Shown: piece by piece, positions 27,101 to 35,507 of the stretch
How the letters are laid out: each line of letters begins with the position of its first letter
Numbering within the stretch: position 1 is the first letter of the stretch
Origin: JASDSY01 sp041441465
GTDB lineage: Bacteria; Muiribacteriota; UBA9980
DNA: 64,000 nucleotides
Reading direction: 5' to 3'
Assembly (NCBI GenBank): GCA_041441465.1
Contig: JASDSY010000039.1
Location: 1-64,000, forward strand
The notes under the pieces: generated by a model
The model's input: only the letters and a program-made list of their open reading frames with translations
Told to the model about the DNA's origin: nothing
Databases searched by the model: none
Translations under genes and position numbers: made by a program

Positions 27101-27716
27101 TTTTTTTCGACATCTCCAGGTGGCATAAATTTGACTCATCCTCGGCGGGAATTCCGTCTTTCCATAATTCATAAAATATCCTGTCGCCGCCGAATGAATC
27201 GATATATTTTTTAAAATAATCGTCCAAATTTTTAGTTTTACCGCTTTTAAAAAGCTTATAGGTAAATGACATCACAGCAGGCATGGCGCATATCAAATCG
27301 CCGCTGTTACTTAAAACTGTGTCAGTATCGACGTAAAAACCGCCGGCTGAAGGTTCGCGCAGATAGCCTGAATTTAATATTTTAAACACATTTTTAAGGC
27401 CGTTTTTATTTTTACAAAATAAAGTCACGCGGTAATTAAAACCTGCGTTTTTTATATTTTCCGGATTATCGCAAACATCCACGCTGACGCCGATAATAGG
27501 TTTAATGCCGCTGTTTCTGCATTTAGAGTAAAATTCATAAAAGCCCGAAACATTATTCAAATCGCACATTCCAATAAAACGCAAATCATTCGAGCGCGCG
27601 TAGCTTACCAGCTGATCTACCTTGATTATCGAACGCATGACACTATAATGCGTCTGGCATTTCAACGGCACATAAGATTGTATAAACTCTTTATTTCCGC
27701 TTTTGGTTTCGGGCAT
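24156..27716 (-). CDS. dnaE: DNA polymerase III alpha subunit
   Basis: The replicative polymerase subunit (1186 residues, normal DnaE1 size). An N-terminal PHP domain (about 15-275) is followed by the polymerase core and helix-hairpin-helix region, then an OB-type region (about 990-1060). Catalytic aspartates are visible: PDIDIDF at about 405-409 and KMDLLG at about 560, matching E. coli D401, D403 and D555. The RGSACSSLVCYLTGI and GIHAGGVVI-type (SIHAGGVVIAP) motifs are present. In the PHP domain the usual HxH metal motif reads KCQ, so proofreading by PHP is unlikely. GAGG precedes the ATG. It sits in a minus-strand run 15 bases after the 27732-29258 gene, an uncommon context for dnaE. Confidence 0.97.
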   Translation of the reverse strand: MPETKSGNKEFIQSYVPLKCQTHYSVMRSIIKVDQLVSYARSNDLRFIGMCDLNNVSGFYEFYSKCRNSGIKPIIGVSVDVCDNPENIKNAGFNYRVTLFCKNKNGLKNVFKILNSGYLREPSAGGFYVDTDTVLSNSGDLICAMPAVMSFTYKLFKSGKTKNLDDYFKKYIDSFGGDRIFYELWKDGIPAEDESNLCHLEMSKKNGIRTVAVNNCQYINPRDFKGYAAAYAMRNSVSFNDALEKLSNSARLHIKSAGEMSFLFSHIKGAVEATRDIAFECNLDLSDTALKMPGFNVPEGFNENSYLEFLSNNALGKLRPASLEIYQDRLKRELDIISGKDFSGYFLIVADIINYARKVGIPVGPGRGSACSSLVCYLTGITKIDPVEEKLMFERFLNPERVKMPDIDIDFASSGRYKIIEYIVSRFGIDNVAQILTFNHLKHKALFGVLFKLFEIPEVHSREFAQAVDKIISLDPNAPVEKIAKSPLTARVIAANGKFGDFLEAAEPLLNNIRQTSIHAGGVVIAPESLKKDVFLMRKNEGIYVTGLDMTALEGLGYLKMDLLGINALEKIEEIRAAVKTYSGVEIDIENINLGDKKTYDLISSGETFGVFQLETFLFRKFLPELKVSSIHELAVAIALIRPGPIEGNILKDYIVRKNKGAAYTYPIAALKNILDDTYGLIVFQEQVMKIAIEIFGYSYSEADTLRDIMSKKRTEKVDEEYQRFMQKAKARKIDFKIAGNIFGLISKFAQYGFNQAHSSAYSRIAYVMAYFMANYPAEYMLGLLNGEIKNHGRDHMLKIEFLRRRHIKVTGIDVNLSELYYSISKIGADTVIRTGFMRIPAISAITAHEIIEERKINGLYLSFGDFMERLAARAGKIRMNELDLIIKNGGLDSIGEGRSRERIASELSAFILNRKTASKTTDRGQITFFKPEEAVNFKLAEKKFMPNSRAEVSESSDSQASFRFDIEKFYGREILKYVNILPLDSINLLEYDEEPPENETIIENCRVSKIIRTYGVILNFEPAVMEVKIGGISKNCKKNFKFYVNQELAAKINRLNKFELVFIDFYIKIRKFDDFNENNLPDILESEFFILKNIISYREASIDFKAYIEIKDEAGAENIEASLPALIKHAVERYPGEMPLFIKTGRFRIATNKKVNFSEKFVNGLKMTEKFSGRLNIYIDFLRSE

Positions 27717-27731
27717 TATTACCTCAAAAAT

Positions 27732-29258
27732 TTAAAGTCCATGAGTTGAACACTCGACATAGCCGTTATGGTTCAAGTAAAAATTACCGCCGTCCGGACA
27801 TTTTATATCTTCAGTCAAATAACCCTGCTCACGAAGTTTTGACATGGCAAAATTTTCCTGTGTCATCTCGATTATATTGTTTTCATTATATTTTTTTATG
27901 GCATCTTCAATTTTTTTACGCTGCTGATAACAAAAATAGCTTTTTTGTTCTTTCGTCATATCATTAAAATTTTCGGACGTTATTTTTTCCTTAGGCTTAT
28001 CGCTTTCACGTTCGTCTTCAGACGGCTCGACGGTAGCCTGCATTACCTTCACGATTTCTTTGGAAGCCGACGCGTCGGCGGTTGCTTTAAGCATTGCGGC
28101 GCGCTCGATTTCACGAGCTTCCTTATCCTTAAGGCTTTTCCGGCAAAGAGTATTGTATTTAAACGCATGTGTAAGGTATTTATCCTCAAGCCCGAGCGAT
28201 ATAGAATACGCTAAGTTCGAAAGCGATTCCTTAAAATCTTCACCCAGAAATTGCAAAAACCCCATATAAAAATAACCGCGGGCACTTTTCGGTTCTTTTT
28301 CAAGGTGTTTTTTGACGGCCTCCATAGCCTTAGTCAAAAACTCCGAATTTTTTTTATCGATATACTTCGAATCGGCAAAACATACATTTTCGTATGCGAT
28401 CAATGCTTTCATATCGCGTTTTATTTTAAGATATTCAAGCGATATTAAATAAAGTCCTTCGTTATCGTCAGGTTTCAAGTTCTTTTCTTTTTCTTCGATT
28501 ATCGCTTCTTTGAGTCTTTCAAGGTCGCCCTGCAAAGCGGTCCCGTCGAATTTTTTCAGGCGCTTTACATCGGTTATAATGCCGAAATCAAGAGGCAGAG
28601 TAATCCTGTCCCCGGCCACATAGCTCGATTTACCTTTATTTTCGTCAATAATAACTTTTGCATAGCGCGACGCGCCGTAAGCCCTGAATACTATCTGGTC
28701 GAAATTTTCGCCGGCCTGTACTACATAGCATAATTTATCGTCTTTAACTTCTTCGATTATGCCTTTATTTTTGAGTTCCGCCATAAGTTCTCTTGCTTCC
28801 TGATTTTCCGGGTCCAGGTAAAGAGTATAGGCAGTATAATAGCTTGCCTCAAGAAATTTATGCATGTTAAAATAGCATTTAGCCGGAAATATAAAACCTT
28901 CGACATACGAAGGGTCGATATATCTTATGTTATTATATTCAATCAAAGCATTTACATAATCCTTTTTTTTAAAAAACTCATCGGCCAGAAAAAAATGCTC
29001 TTTTATTTCATCATTAAATGTAACCTGCGTCGTATCAGGTTCTTTTTTTTCGTCCGGCTTAGATTTCTCGTACAAAATACTTTCGAGGTTATTTTCATCA
29101 GTTACAGGAGCGCTGCTTCCTATAATTTCCGTCGTCGAGTTAGTAAAATTAATCTCAGACGTCGCATAACACAAACTGCCAGTTACGATAATAACCGCAA
29201 CTGACAGATTAATCAAAATCATCAAATATATTATCCGGTTTTTAAATAAAATAAACAT
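27732..29258 (-). CDS. TPR/LysM-like exported protein with pilin-like C-terminal Cys-Gly motif
   Basis: A 508-residue protein with an N-terminal signal/anchor (about 9-32) and acidic linker. TPR-like helices (about 85-170) precede a LysM-like segment (about 180-225, CYVVQAGENFDQIVFRAYG ... AGDRITLPL). More TPR-like helices (about 270-390) and a charged linker follow. The last ~65 residues resemble the C-terminus of pilin-like proteins of deep-branching bacteria: a helical stretch, then CPDGGNFYLN and YVECSTHG, with two Cys that could form a disulfide loop. It starts 3 bases after the glmM stop, so translation is probably coupled. Likely an envelope or pilus assembly component; the role is inference. 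Confidence 0.75.
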   Translation of the reverse strand: MFILFKNRIIYLMILINLSVAVIIVTGSLCYATSEINFTNSTTEIIGSSAPVTDENNLESILYEKSKPDEKKEPDTTQVTFNDEIKEHFFLADEFFKKKDYVNALIEYNNIRYIDPSYVEGFIFPAKCYFNMHKFLEASYYTAYTLYLDPENQEARELMAELKNKGIIEEVKDDKLCYVVQAGENFDQIVFRAYGASRYAKVIIDENKGKSSYVAGDRITLPLDFGIITDVKRLKKFDGTALQGDLERLKEAIIEEKEKNLKPDDNEGLYLISLEYLKIKRDMKALIAYENVCFADSKYIDKKNSEFLTKAMEAVKKHLEKEPKSARGYFYMGFLQFLGEDFKESLSNLAYSISLGLEDKYLTHAFKYNTLCRKSLKDKEAREIERAAMLKATADASASKEIVKVMQATVEPSEDERESDKPKEKITSENFNDMTKEQKSYFCYQQRKKIEDAIKKYNENNIIEMTQENFAMSKLREQGYLTEDIKCPDGGNFYLNHNGYVECSTHGL

Positions 29259-29261
29259 AAT

Positions 29262-30638
29262 TTAACCCATATTATTTTTTATAATCTCCGCAATTTTCTC
29301 AGCCGAATCGGTAATTTCCTTCTTATCCTCGCCTTCGAGCATAACCCTTATAAGGTTTTCAGTGCCGGAAGGGCGCACAAGCAAGCGGCCGCGATTTTCA
29401 AAACATTTTTCAGTGTCTTTTATTATTTTACTGATTTCAGCGTTCTGCATATATATGTTCTTATCAGCTTTAACGCGGACATTTATAAGGACCTGCGGAT
29501 ATTTGTTGATTACCTTTGCTAATTCAGAAAGTTTTTTCCCGGTCTTTTTCATGAGATTAAGCACCGATACTGCTGTAATGAGTCCGTCACCGGTGTGGTT
29601 CCTGTCATATAAAATAATATGTCCGGATTGCTCCCCGCCGATAATACCGCCGCCTGCAAGCATTTCACCAAGAACATTCCTGTCGCCTACCGCGGTAGTT
29701 ATAAGGTTTATATTTTCGCGTTTCATAGCATGAATAAAGCCTAAATTGCACATAACGGTCGAAACGACAAGGTTATTTTTCAACGTCCCGGAATTTTTCA
29801 TATCAATCGCCAGCATTGCGATTATATGGTCGCCGTCGATAACATTGCCGTGTTCATCTACGAAGAGCGCACGATCGCTGTCGCCGTCAAACGCTATTCC
29901 AAGATTGGCATGCTCTTTTATAACACGCTGGGCCAGGCCGTCAAGATGAGTGGACCCGCAGTTAAAATTAATATTTTCGCCGTCCGGCGAGCAGTTAATC
30001 TGTATCAAGGCAAAACGGTCGGCGAATATTTTTTTTACAAGAGCCGATGAAGCGCCATTCGAGCCGTCAATAACGACTTTTAATTTTTTCGCCCCCGGCT
30101 GGCTTTTTTCGATAAGCCCTGAAACAAATTCGCAGTATTCAGTAACGGGATCTATTATATATGAATTTACCTTTTTCAATTTTCCGATTTTATTATGGGT
30201 CGGCCGAGCCGAAGCTTCCTTAAAAAGCTCTTCTTCGATCTTAGCTTCTACCGATTCGTCGAGCTTATGGCCGTCTGAAGAAAATATCTTAACGCCGTTA
30301 TCGAAATAAGGATTGTGGGAAGCCGAAATCATGATGCCGAAAGCCGCTCCGAGCTTTTTGGTAAGCCAGGACAGACCCGCGGTAGGAATAACATCTAGAT
30401 TTAAGACATCAAATCCCATTGACATAAGTCCGGCGCCGGCGGCATAAGCCAGCATGTTACTTGAAATTCTGGTATCTGCGCCAATAATTACAAACGGCAT
30501 TTCCGAATTATCTTTTTTAGAGCGCTTATCGCCGGCAAGAACACTGGCGGCCGCAACTGCGACGCGCATTACAAATTCAGGCGTAAGTGGATGGTTATTG
30601 GCAATTCCCCTTATTCCATCCGTTCCAAAAAAATTCAT
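29262..30638 (-). CDS. glmM: Phosphoglucosamine mutase
   Basis: Converts glucosamine-6-phosphate to glucosamine-1-phosphate, the second step toward UDP-GlcNAc for peptidoglycan and lipid A. Family motifs are all present: FFGTDGIRG at the start, active-site serine in ISASHNPY (about 104), metal loop DGDSDRA, sugar loop GGEQSGH and phosphate-binding RPSGTENLIRVM. The start is placed at 30638, where AGAAGGAG lies 7 bases before the ATG; the upstream ATG at 30659 lies in front of that site. 458 residues, normal for the family. It is flanked by envelope genes (TPR/LysM protein and barrel candidate), consistent with a cell-wall gene group. Confidence 0.97.
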   Translation of the reverse strand: MNFFGTDGIRGIANNHPLTPEFVMRVAVAAASVLAGDKRSKKDNSEMPFVIIGADTRISSNMLAYAAGAGLMSMGFDVLNLDVIPTAGLSWLTKKLGAAFGIMISASHNPYFDNGVKIFSSDGHKLDESVEAKIEEELFKEASARPTHNKIGKLKKVNSYIIDPVTEYCEFVSGLIEKSQPGAKKLKVVIDGSNGASSALVKKIFADRFALIQINCSPDGENINFNCGSTHLDGLAQRVIKEHANLGIAFDGDSDRALFVDEHGNVIDGDHIIAMLAIDMKNSGTLKNNLVVSTVMCNLGFIHAMKRENINLITTAVGDRNVLGEMLAGGGIIGGEQSGHIILYDRNHTGDGLITAVSVLNLMKKTGKKLSELAKVINKYPQVLINVRVKADKNIYMQNAEISKIIKDTEKCFENRGRLLVRPSGTENLIRVMLEGEDKKEITDSAEKIAEIIKNNMG

Positions 30639-30702
30639 TTTGATACTCCTTCTGTTCAATCAAACTAATATCTGAAAAATTCAAATAACTTAGATCAAAA
30701 AA

Positions 30703-31887
30703 TTATTTAAAAAGCATTGTCGCGCTTACTCCGGTAGTCAACCTGTAGGTATTCTGATCGGTCATCAGGTTAAAATTGACGGCGGAGTCATTTTTGAACT
30801 CAGCTCTTAAACCGCCGTTAATGGTATTATACCTATATTTATCATCGCCTATAAGTTCGAGCATCAGGCTTAAACGCCGATGATCATTAAATAATGGTTT
30901 TTTATAAGCCATATCGCAGGTAAGGGCTTTTAAATTGCTTTTATATACCGGCCTGATTATTATATCATCGCCGCCGACCGGCACCGAAACGGGCATTGAA
31001 ACCTCGGTCGTGCCGTCATTAGTGTTAGTGAAAACAAAAGCATACGGATATTTTAAGCCATCACGATAGCGGGCTGAGTTTGAATATTTAATAGAAAAAC
31101 CTGCCTTATCGGTAAAAAACGGCGGCAGCACTGCAGCTGGAGTCGAGCCCTGAGCCGGTATGAACTGAGCCGATTGCGTGCTTGAGAAACTCTGAAGCGC
31201 GAATACTGAAACTTCAAGGTTTTCAGTCAGGCCGTAGCCGAAATTCACCGAATAATTAGATTCCTTATAGCTGCCGCCGATCGATTTTGTCCTTCTCGAA
31301 CGCATAACGCCATAGCCAATCCTGTAATGCCCTTCCGGCGTAACAAGACAATCCGGCAATTCGATAAGCCCTGTCACTCCGTAAAGATTATTTTTCGGAG
31401 CAAATTCAGTTTCCCCGTCGATTTTTATGGCGCCTGCGCCTGCCGTCGGCCTTCCGTTACGTCCGGTGTTTGCCGAAACATCGTCAGGCGAAATTGCTTT
31501 ATTTTCTGAATCCCTTTCGGATTCTATGCTTGTATCATAGCGCATATATGTTTTATTGATGTTTGTCTTTAAAGAATCTGTCTTATATCCGGCTTTAGAT
31601 ACGCTTATTTTGTAAAGACCATACGGAACGTCAAATATTTCGAATTTACCGTCACCAGCCGATTTTGCCTCGTACCTCTCGGCCGAACCGGCGCAAGATA
31701 ACGATATATCGGCATCTTCGACAGGGTCTAACGTGCGGATGTCATAAATAAAACCGTTAAAGCTGCGGCATACTGACTCTGCGGCAGCGCACGGCAAGCT
31801 GTGAATAAAAAAGGACAAAGACATGGTAATACAAATGATTGAAGTTAAGGCAGAAGGTATTAAATTAGAAAAATCAGGAAACGGCAT
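30703..31887 (-). CDS. Outer-membrane beta-barrel candidate with carboxypeptidase-regulatory domain
   Basis: An exported protein with a signal peptide (SALTSIICITMSLSFFIHSLPCAAA) and an N-terminal beta sandwich (FNGFIYDIRTLDPVEDADISL ... GKFEIFDVPYGLYKISVSKAGY). The C-terminal ~230 residues are amphipathic strands with alternating aromatic positions (YRIGYGVMRS, YSVNFGYGLTENLEVSVFAL, LSLMLELIGD, YRLTTGVSATMLFK), ending in Phe-Lys, as in small barrels of the YjbH type. The reading frame is open back to 32010, overlapping the previous gene by 65 bases. I prefer 31887 because a terminator-like hairpin (31896-31933) lies upstream of it and the signal peptide then sits at the N-terminus. No Shine-Dalgarno is clear for either start. 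Confidence 0.68.
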   Translation of the reverse strand: MPFPDFSNLIPSALTSIICITMSLSFFIHSLPCAAAESVCRSFNGFIYDIRTLDPVEDADISLSCAGSAERYEAKSAGDGKFEIFDVPYGLYKISVSKAGYKTDSLKTNINKTYMRYDTSIESERDSENKAISPDDVSANTGRNGRPTAGAGAIKIDGETEFAPKNNLYGVTGLIELPDCLVTPEGHYRIGYGVMRSRRTKSIGGSYKESNYSVNFGYGLTENLEVSVFALQSFSSTQSAQFIPAQGSTPAAVLPPFFTDKAGFSIKYSNSARYRDGLKYPYAFVFTNTNDGTTEVSMPVSVPVGGDDIIIRPVYKSNLKALTCDMAYKKPLFNDHRRLSLMLELIGDDKYRYNTINGGLRAEFKNDSAVNFNLMTDQNTYRLTTGVSATMLFK

Positions 31888-31895
31888 TTTTCGAT

Positions 31896-31933
31896 AAAAA
31901 AGCGCCAGCGCTTGCGTTAATAAACGCAAACGC
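31896..31933 (-). terminator. Possible terminator after the 31946-34618 TPR gene
   Basis: Minus-strand stem GCGTTTGCGTT (31933-31923) with AACGCAAGCGC (31918-31908), one G-U wobble and a 4-base loop. A T6 run (31901-31896) follows after 6 bases. It starts 12 bases past the TPR gene stop. The 6-base gap before the T run makes it less certain. Confidence 0.4.
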
Positions 31934-31945
31934 CATATAGCACCA

Positions 31946-34618
31946 TTAATTAAATTTAGAAACGTATGAATGTAATTCTTCAAATTTATCAAAAACATCC
32001 TTATATCCAATATCCACTTTACATATCAAGTTATAAATTTCAAGCGCTTCCTTGAATTTTCCTTTCTCCTCAAAAGCGCGACCCATATCATAAGTTAATT
32101 CCTTAACTTCGTCAGGCATTATTTCCTGGTCATACTTAACAAGCTTATACTGTTCATAAGCCATATCCAGCAGCCCCTTCTTTATGTAACATAGAACGAG
32201 TTTTTTGTTGCTTTCGTTCCGCATAGGAACAGAGCCTTTAGAAGCGAGCTTAAATTCAGAAATGGCGTTGTTATAGTCTTTAGACTCGATAAATTTACAG
32301 CCGCGCTCGAAACATTTTTCATAATCAGTACTTGAAGCCGCTACAGACTGCTGTTTTAAGGCTGGCGCCGCGCTTTGTCCCTCGGCCGTCTGACTCTGAT
32401 TTTCGCCGTCGGAACCCTGTTTATCGCCGCTTGTTCCGCCGATTACCATAGTCTGTTTTTTAAGTTCATTCAGCCTTCTTTCGATATCGGCTGAGTTAGG
32501 ATATAAAAGAGCCAATTTTTCATATTCGATGCAAAGGTCGTTATATCTGCCAAGCGCCATGTGCGAATCAATAAATACTCTGTGCGTCTGTGTGTTTTCG
32601 ACATTTTCTTTAAATATCAGATTGCATTCGGCAATAGCTTTATCATAATTTTTAGCTTCATAATACGCCTTGGCAAGCACATCTCTTACCTTAACATTTT
32701 CTTCATAAGAAAGCGAATTTTCATAAATCGAAACCGCCATCTGCGAAGTATCCTTGCGCTGCCTTAATAAATTAGCCGTAAATATTGCTAATTCACGATT
32801 TTGCGGCTCGCGTGACGCGTATATTTTCAGCGCGTCGATAATCTCGTCGGTAAGACTTTCTTTCTTAACAAACTTATCGGTATTTTTTGAAAGTTTTATA
32901 TAATATTCTGAAATTAATTTTAAAACTTCAGTGTTATTTGGATCATTTTTTAAAAGTTTCTTGTATTGGAAAATCGCCTCGTCGGAAACTATTTTTTTCT
33001 TTAAGTAGCATTTAGCGAGCAATTCATTGGCAGCAGTCAGACCGGCATCGTAATTAAGAGCTTTCTTGGCATATCTGATACCGTCGTCATATTTTTCCAT
33101 GTTATAGCATGCCATCGCAGTTGTAATGTTTATTTTTACATTCTCCTGGATAGTATAATTAAAATTAGGAAGGCTGGAAGAAATTTTAAATATCGAGTTC
33201 CAATCAGAAGAGTTGCGCAGTTCCTCGATTTTTTGAATAAGCCTTTTTTTGCGTGCCATCGGAGAGTAGAAAACGCCGAGCGCACCCGCAAAAGCCGCTG
33301 CAAACATAAAACCGACGCCATAAACAAAAATTTTATTTTTCTGCCACTTTAAATCCGACTGTATTTCACGCGCGCGTTTTATCTGTTCGACCGAGGCCCC
33401 GTCTGCATTAGCGGCTTTATTCAGCGCCTCTTCGGCCAAATCATACTGCCCGCGGTAAAGATAAATCTGCGCCATGTTATAGTTTACGAAAAAAAGGTTC
33501 GAATTTTGAGTTTTAAGCTCTTCGTATATCGCAAAAGCCTTATCATATTCGTTTATACGCATATAAGCGTCGGATAAAGTTTTTAAAACGTCAAGATAAT
33601 TGGGATCCTGTTTTATATTAGGATTATTTTTCGCCTTTTCAAGATAAGTTATAGCCTCGTTCCATTTATTTTTTTTGCATAATTTATCAGCGCTCTCAAA
33701 AAGGTCCCTTATTTGCTTTTTACTTTTTAATATATCATTAATTTTAGCTATATATTTTGAAGCTTCTTCGTTTTTCGAGTTCATTTTACGGACTTTCTCA
33801 AAATTAGAGAGAGCCTGTTCGTATTTTTTCTTCTCAAAAGCATCAACGCCGGCTTTAAATATATTCTCCTCGTCTTTTTTCGATCCTGAGAATATGCCGT
33901 CTTCTGCCTGTTCAGCCGGAGTCTGTTGAGGCTGTTCCGATACCTCAGGCGCCGAGGTACCGGCAATAGATGCGACTTTTTTATAATACTTCTGATAGAT
34001 CACATTTTTAGGCTCAATTTCGCACGCTTTTTTTATTTCATCGACCGCCTTCTGCGGACTGTCTTTTTTCAAGTAAAGATAAGCGAGGTTATAATGAGCG
34101 GCGGCAAGATCGGCTTTTATTGCAAGCGCCTTGGAAATTTCGGCATAAGCGTCATCGAGCTTATCCAATGAAATATAAGCGCGCCCCAAATCATTGTGTA
34201 AATTAGGATTTTGCGGCTGGCCGGCAAGGTCGGTTTTCAGCTGTTTAACCCACGCCTCAGCCGATAATATAAGCCTTTTTTTAGCTTCGTTATCATTCGG
34301 AACGATATCAAGGACATTCGTAAAATACCGGTCCGCTTCCTTCCAGTTTTTCTTTTTTTGGTAAACACAGCCGAGGTTAAAATGTGCAGTATCATGATCA
34401 GGCTTTATTTTTAATATTTTTTGAAATTCGCTTATCGCTTCTTCGTAATTGCCGGAATTATAATAAAGCAGCCCGACATCGTTCATCGCATTAATATCCT
34501 GCTCCGCGGCAGCATTTACGGTTAAAATAAAAGCTAAAAATGCCGGCGCGAATAATAACAAAAGCGCCAGCTTTAAAATTTTTTTATTATTTTTTAATAA
34601 AACTATTTTAAGCTTCAT
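31946..34618 (-). CDS. Membrane-spanning TPR protein (TPR arrays on both sides of one helix)
   Basis: An 890-residue protein: signal/anchor (about 12-37), TPR array (about 42-215), linker, more TPRs (about 250-420), a central transmembrane helix (about 428-450, FVYGVGFMFAAAFAGALGVFY) followed by a basic ARKKR, then further TPRs (about 460-735). A Gln/Ser/Gly-rich linker and final TPRs (about 770-890) complete it. By the positive-inside rule the first array should be extracytoplasmic and the second cytoplasmic. The same plan recurs in the 35508-38180 protein. AGGAAA precedes the ATG. A PilZ gene lies between the two. Scaffold or assembly role is inference. Confidence 0.82.
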   Translation of the reverse strand: MKLKIVLLKNNKKILKLALLLLFAPAFLAFILTVNAAAEQDINAMNDVGLLYYNSGNYEEAISEFQKILKIKPDHDTAHFNLGCVYQKKKNWKEADRYFTNVLDIVPNDNEAKKRLILSAEAWVKQLKTDLAGQPQNPNLHNDLGRAYISLDKLDDAYAEISKALAIKADLAAAHYNLAYLYLKKDSPQKAVDEIKKACEIEPKNVIYQKYYKKVASIAGTSAPEVSEQPQQTPAEQAEDGIFSGSKKDEENIFKAGVDAFEKKKYEQALSNFEKVRKMNSKNEEASKYIAKINDILKSKKQIRDLFESADKLCKKNKWNEAITYLEKAKNNPNIKQDPNYLDVLKTLSDAYMRINEYDKAFAIYEELKTQNSNLFFVNYNMAQIYLYRGQYDLAEEALNKAANADGASVEQIKRAREIQSDLKWQKNKIFVYGVGFMFAAAFAGALGVFYSPMARKKRLIQKIEELRNSSDWNSIFKISSSLPNFNYTIQENVKINITTAMACYNMEKYDDGIRYAKKALNYDAGLTAANELLAKCYLKKKIVSDEAIFQYKKLLKNDPNNTEVLKLISEYYIKLSKNTDKFVKKESLTDEIIDALKIYASREPQNRELAIFTANLLRQRKDTSQMAVSIYENSLSYEENVKVRDVLAKAYYEAKNYDKAIAECNLIFKENVENTQTHRVFIDSHMALGRYNDLCIEYEKLALLYPNSADIERRLNELKKQTMVIGGTSGDKQGSDGENQSQTAEGQSAAPALKQQSVAASSTDYEKCFERGCKFIESKDYNNAISEFKLASKGSVPMRNESNKKLVLCYIKKGLLDMAYEQYKLVKYDQEIMPDEVKELTYDMGRAFEEKGKFKEALEIYNLICKVDIGYKDVFDKFEELHSYVSKFN

Positions 34619-34690
34619 TTTTATTTCCTGTTGTTTCTATTTATATTTTCATTTAAATTTAAAATTAAGCCTGCCGGCTTAATTTATCAT

Positions 34691-35434
34691 TTACTTCATT
34701 CCGCTTGCAATCATTTCCCTCTCACGTTTAAATACGTAGGAAATAATTTTTTCTTTTTGCACTCTATGTATTTGTATAAAGTTTACGCCATAATTATACA
34801 TCTGCGATCCGTCGGGATTGGTAAGCAAAGCGCCCTGAGCATTTTTCATTTCAGCCGCCCTTACTATTTCTCCGAGTACGTTTTGATATTTATAATTATC
34901 AAGGGTAAATTCAAATTCATAAACTTCGCCCATTTCGAGTTTATGTTTGGGGCTATCGGCCCTGAGCCCGCCCGCCGAAATATTCACGGTTGTAGCTTCA
35001 AAAAAAGGCTCAGGCTGTGAATCGTAAGGCACGTCTTCATGGAACCTGCGCATTTTAATCGCTAATTTAACATCGACTCTAACATAACGCCGGCGCTGGA
35101 TTTTTTCAATTTTGGGCGGCACAAGCGCCTGTAAAATCGGATTCGGATATATTTCGCTTTTGACGATACGCGTCATAAAAGTGTACATACCGTCGCTGCG
35201 CATATAATTTATATGGCAAACCGTCTTATCCCAAAGATGGATAAGTTTATTACCTACAGCCGGAACCGCAAAAGAAATATTCTTGTCATTAAAAGTTAGT
35301 ACTTTACTTTTATACTGTCCGGCAAATAAGCCAAGTTTTACCTCTACTTCAATAACCTGGCCCTTGCCAAGATATTTTTGAAGCGAAGATTCATTGGTTA
35401 TCTCAAAAGAAGTAGTGTTTTGGTCTTCTGCCAT
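34691..35434 (-). CDS. PilZ domain c-di-GMP receptor protein (YcgR-like layout)
   Basis: A 247-residue cytoplasmic protein with an N-terminal beta domain (about 10-105) of the YcgR/PilZN kind and a C-terminal PilZ domain (about 108-240). The c-di-GMP-binding signature is intact: RRRYVR at about 111-116 (RxxxR) and NISAGG at about 149-154 (D/NxSxxG). Family members bind c-di-GMP and then contact motors, polymer synthases or secretion machinery. The ATG is preceded by TGGAG. It sits between two membrane-spanning TPR genes with gaps of 72 and 73 bases, suggesting that it acts with them. A diguanylate cyclase is encoded at 52828 in the same window. Confidence 0.92.
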   Translation of the reverse strand: MAEDQNTTSFEITNESSLQKYLGKGQVIEVEVKLGLFAGQYKSKVLTFNDKNISFAVPAVGNKLIHLWDKTVCHINYMRSDGMYTFMTRIVKSEIYPNPILQALVPPKIEKIQRRRYVRVDVKLAIKMRRFHEDVPYDSQPEPFFEATTVNISAGGLRADSPKHKLEMGEVYEFEFTLDNYKYQNVLGEIVRAAEMKNAQGALLTNPDGSQMYNYGVNFIQIHRVQKEKIISYVFKREREMIASGMK

Positions 35435-35507
35435 AAAAACTCCAGTTTATGTTAAATAACTGAAATAAGTTATATGGATATTACTTAACCGGCACGCCCG
35501 TATAATA

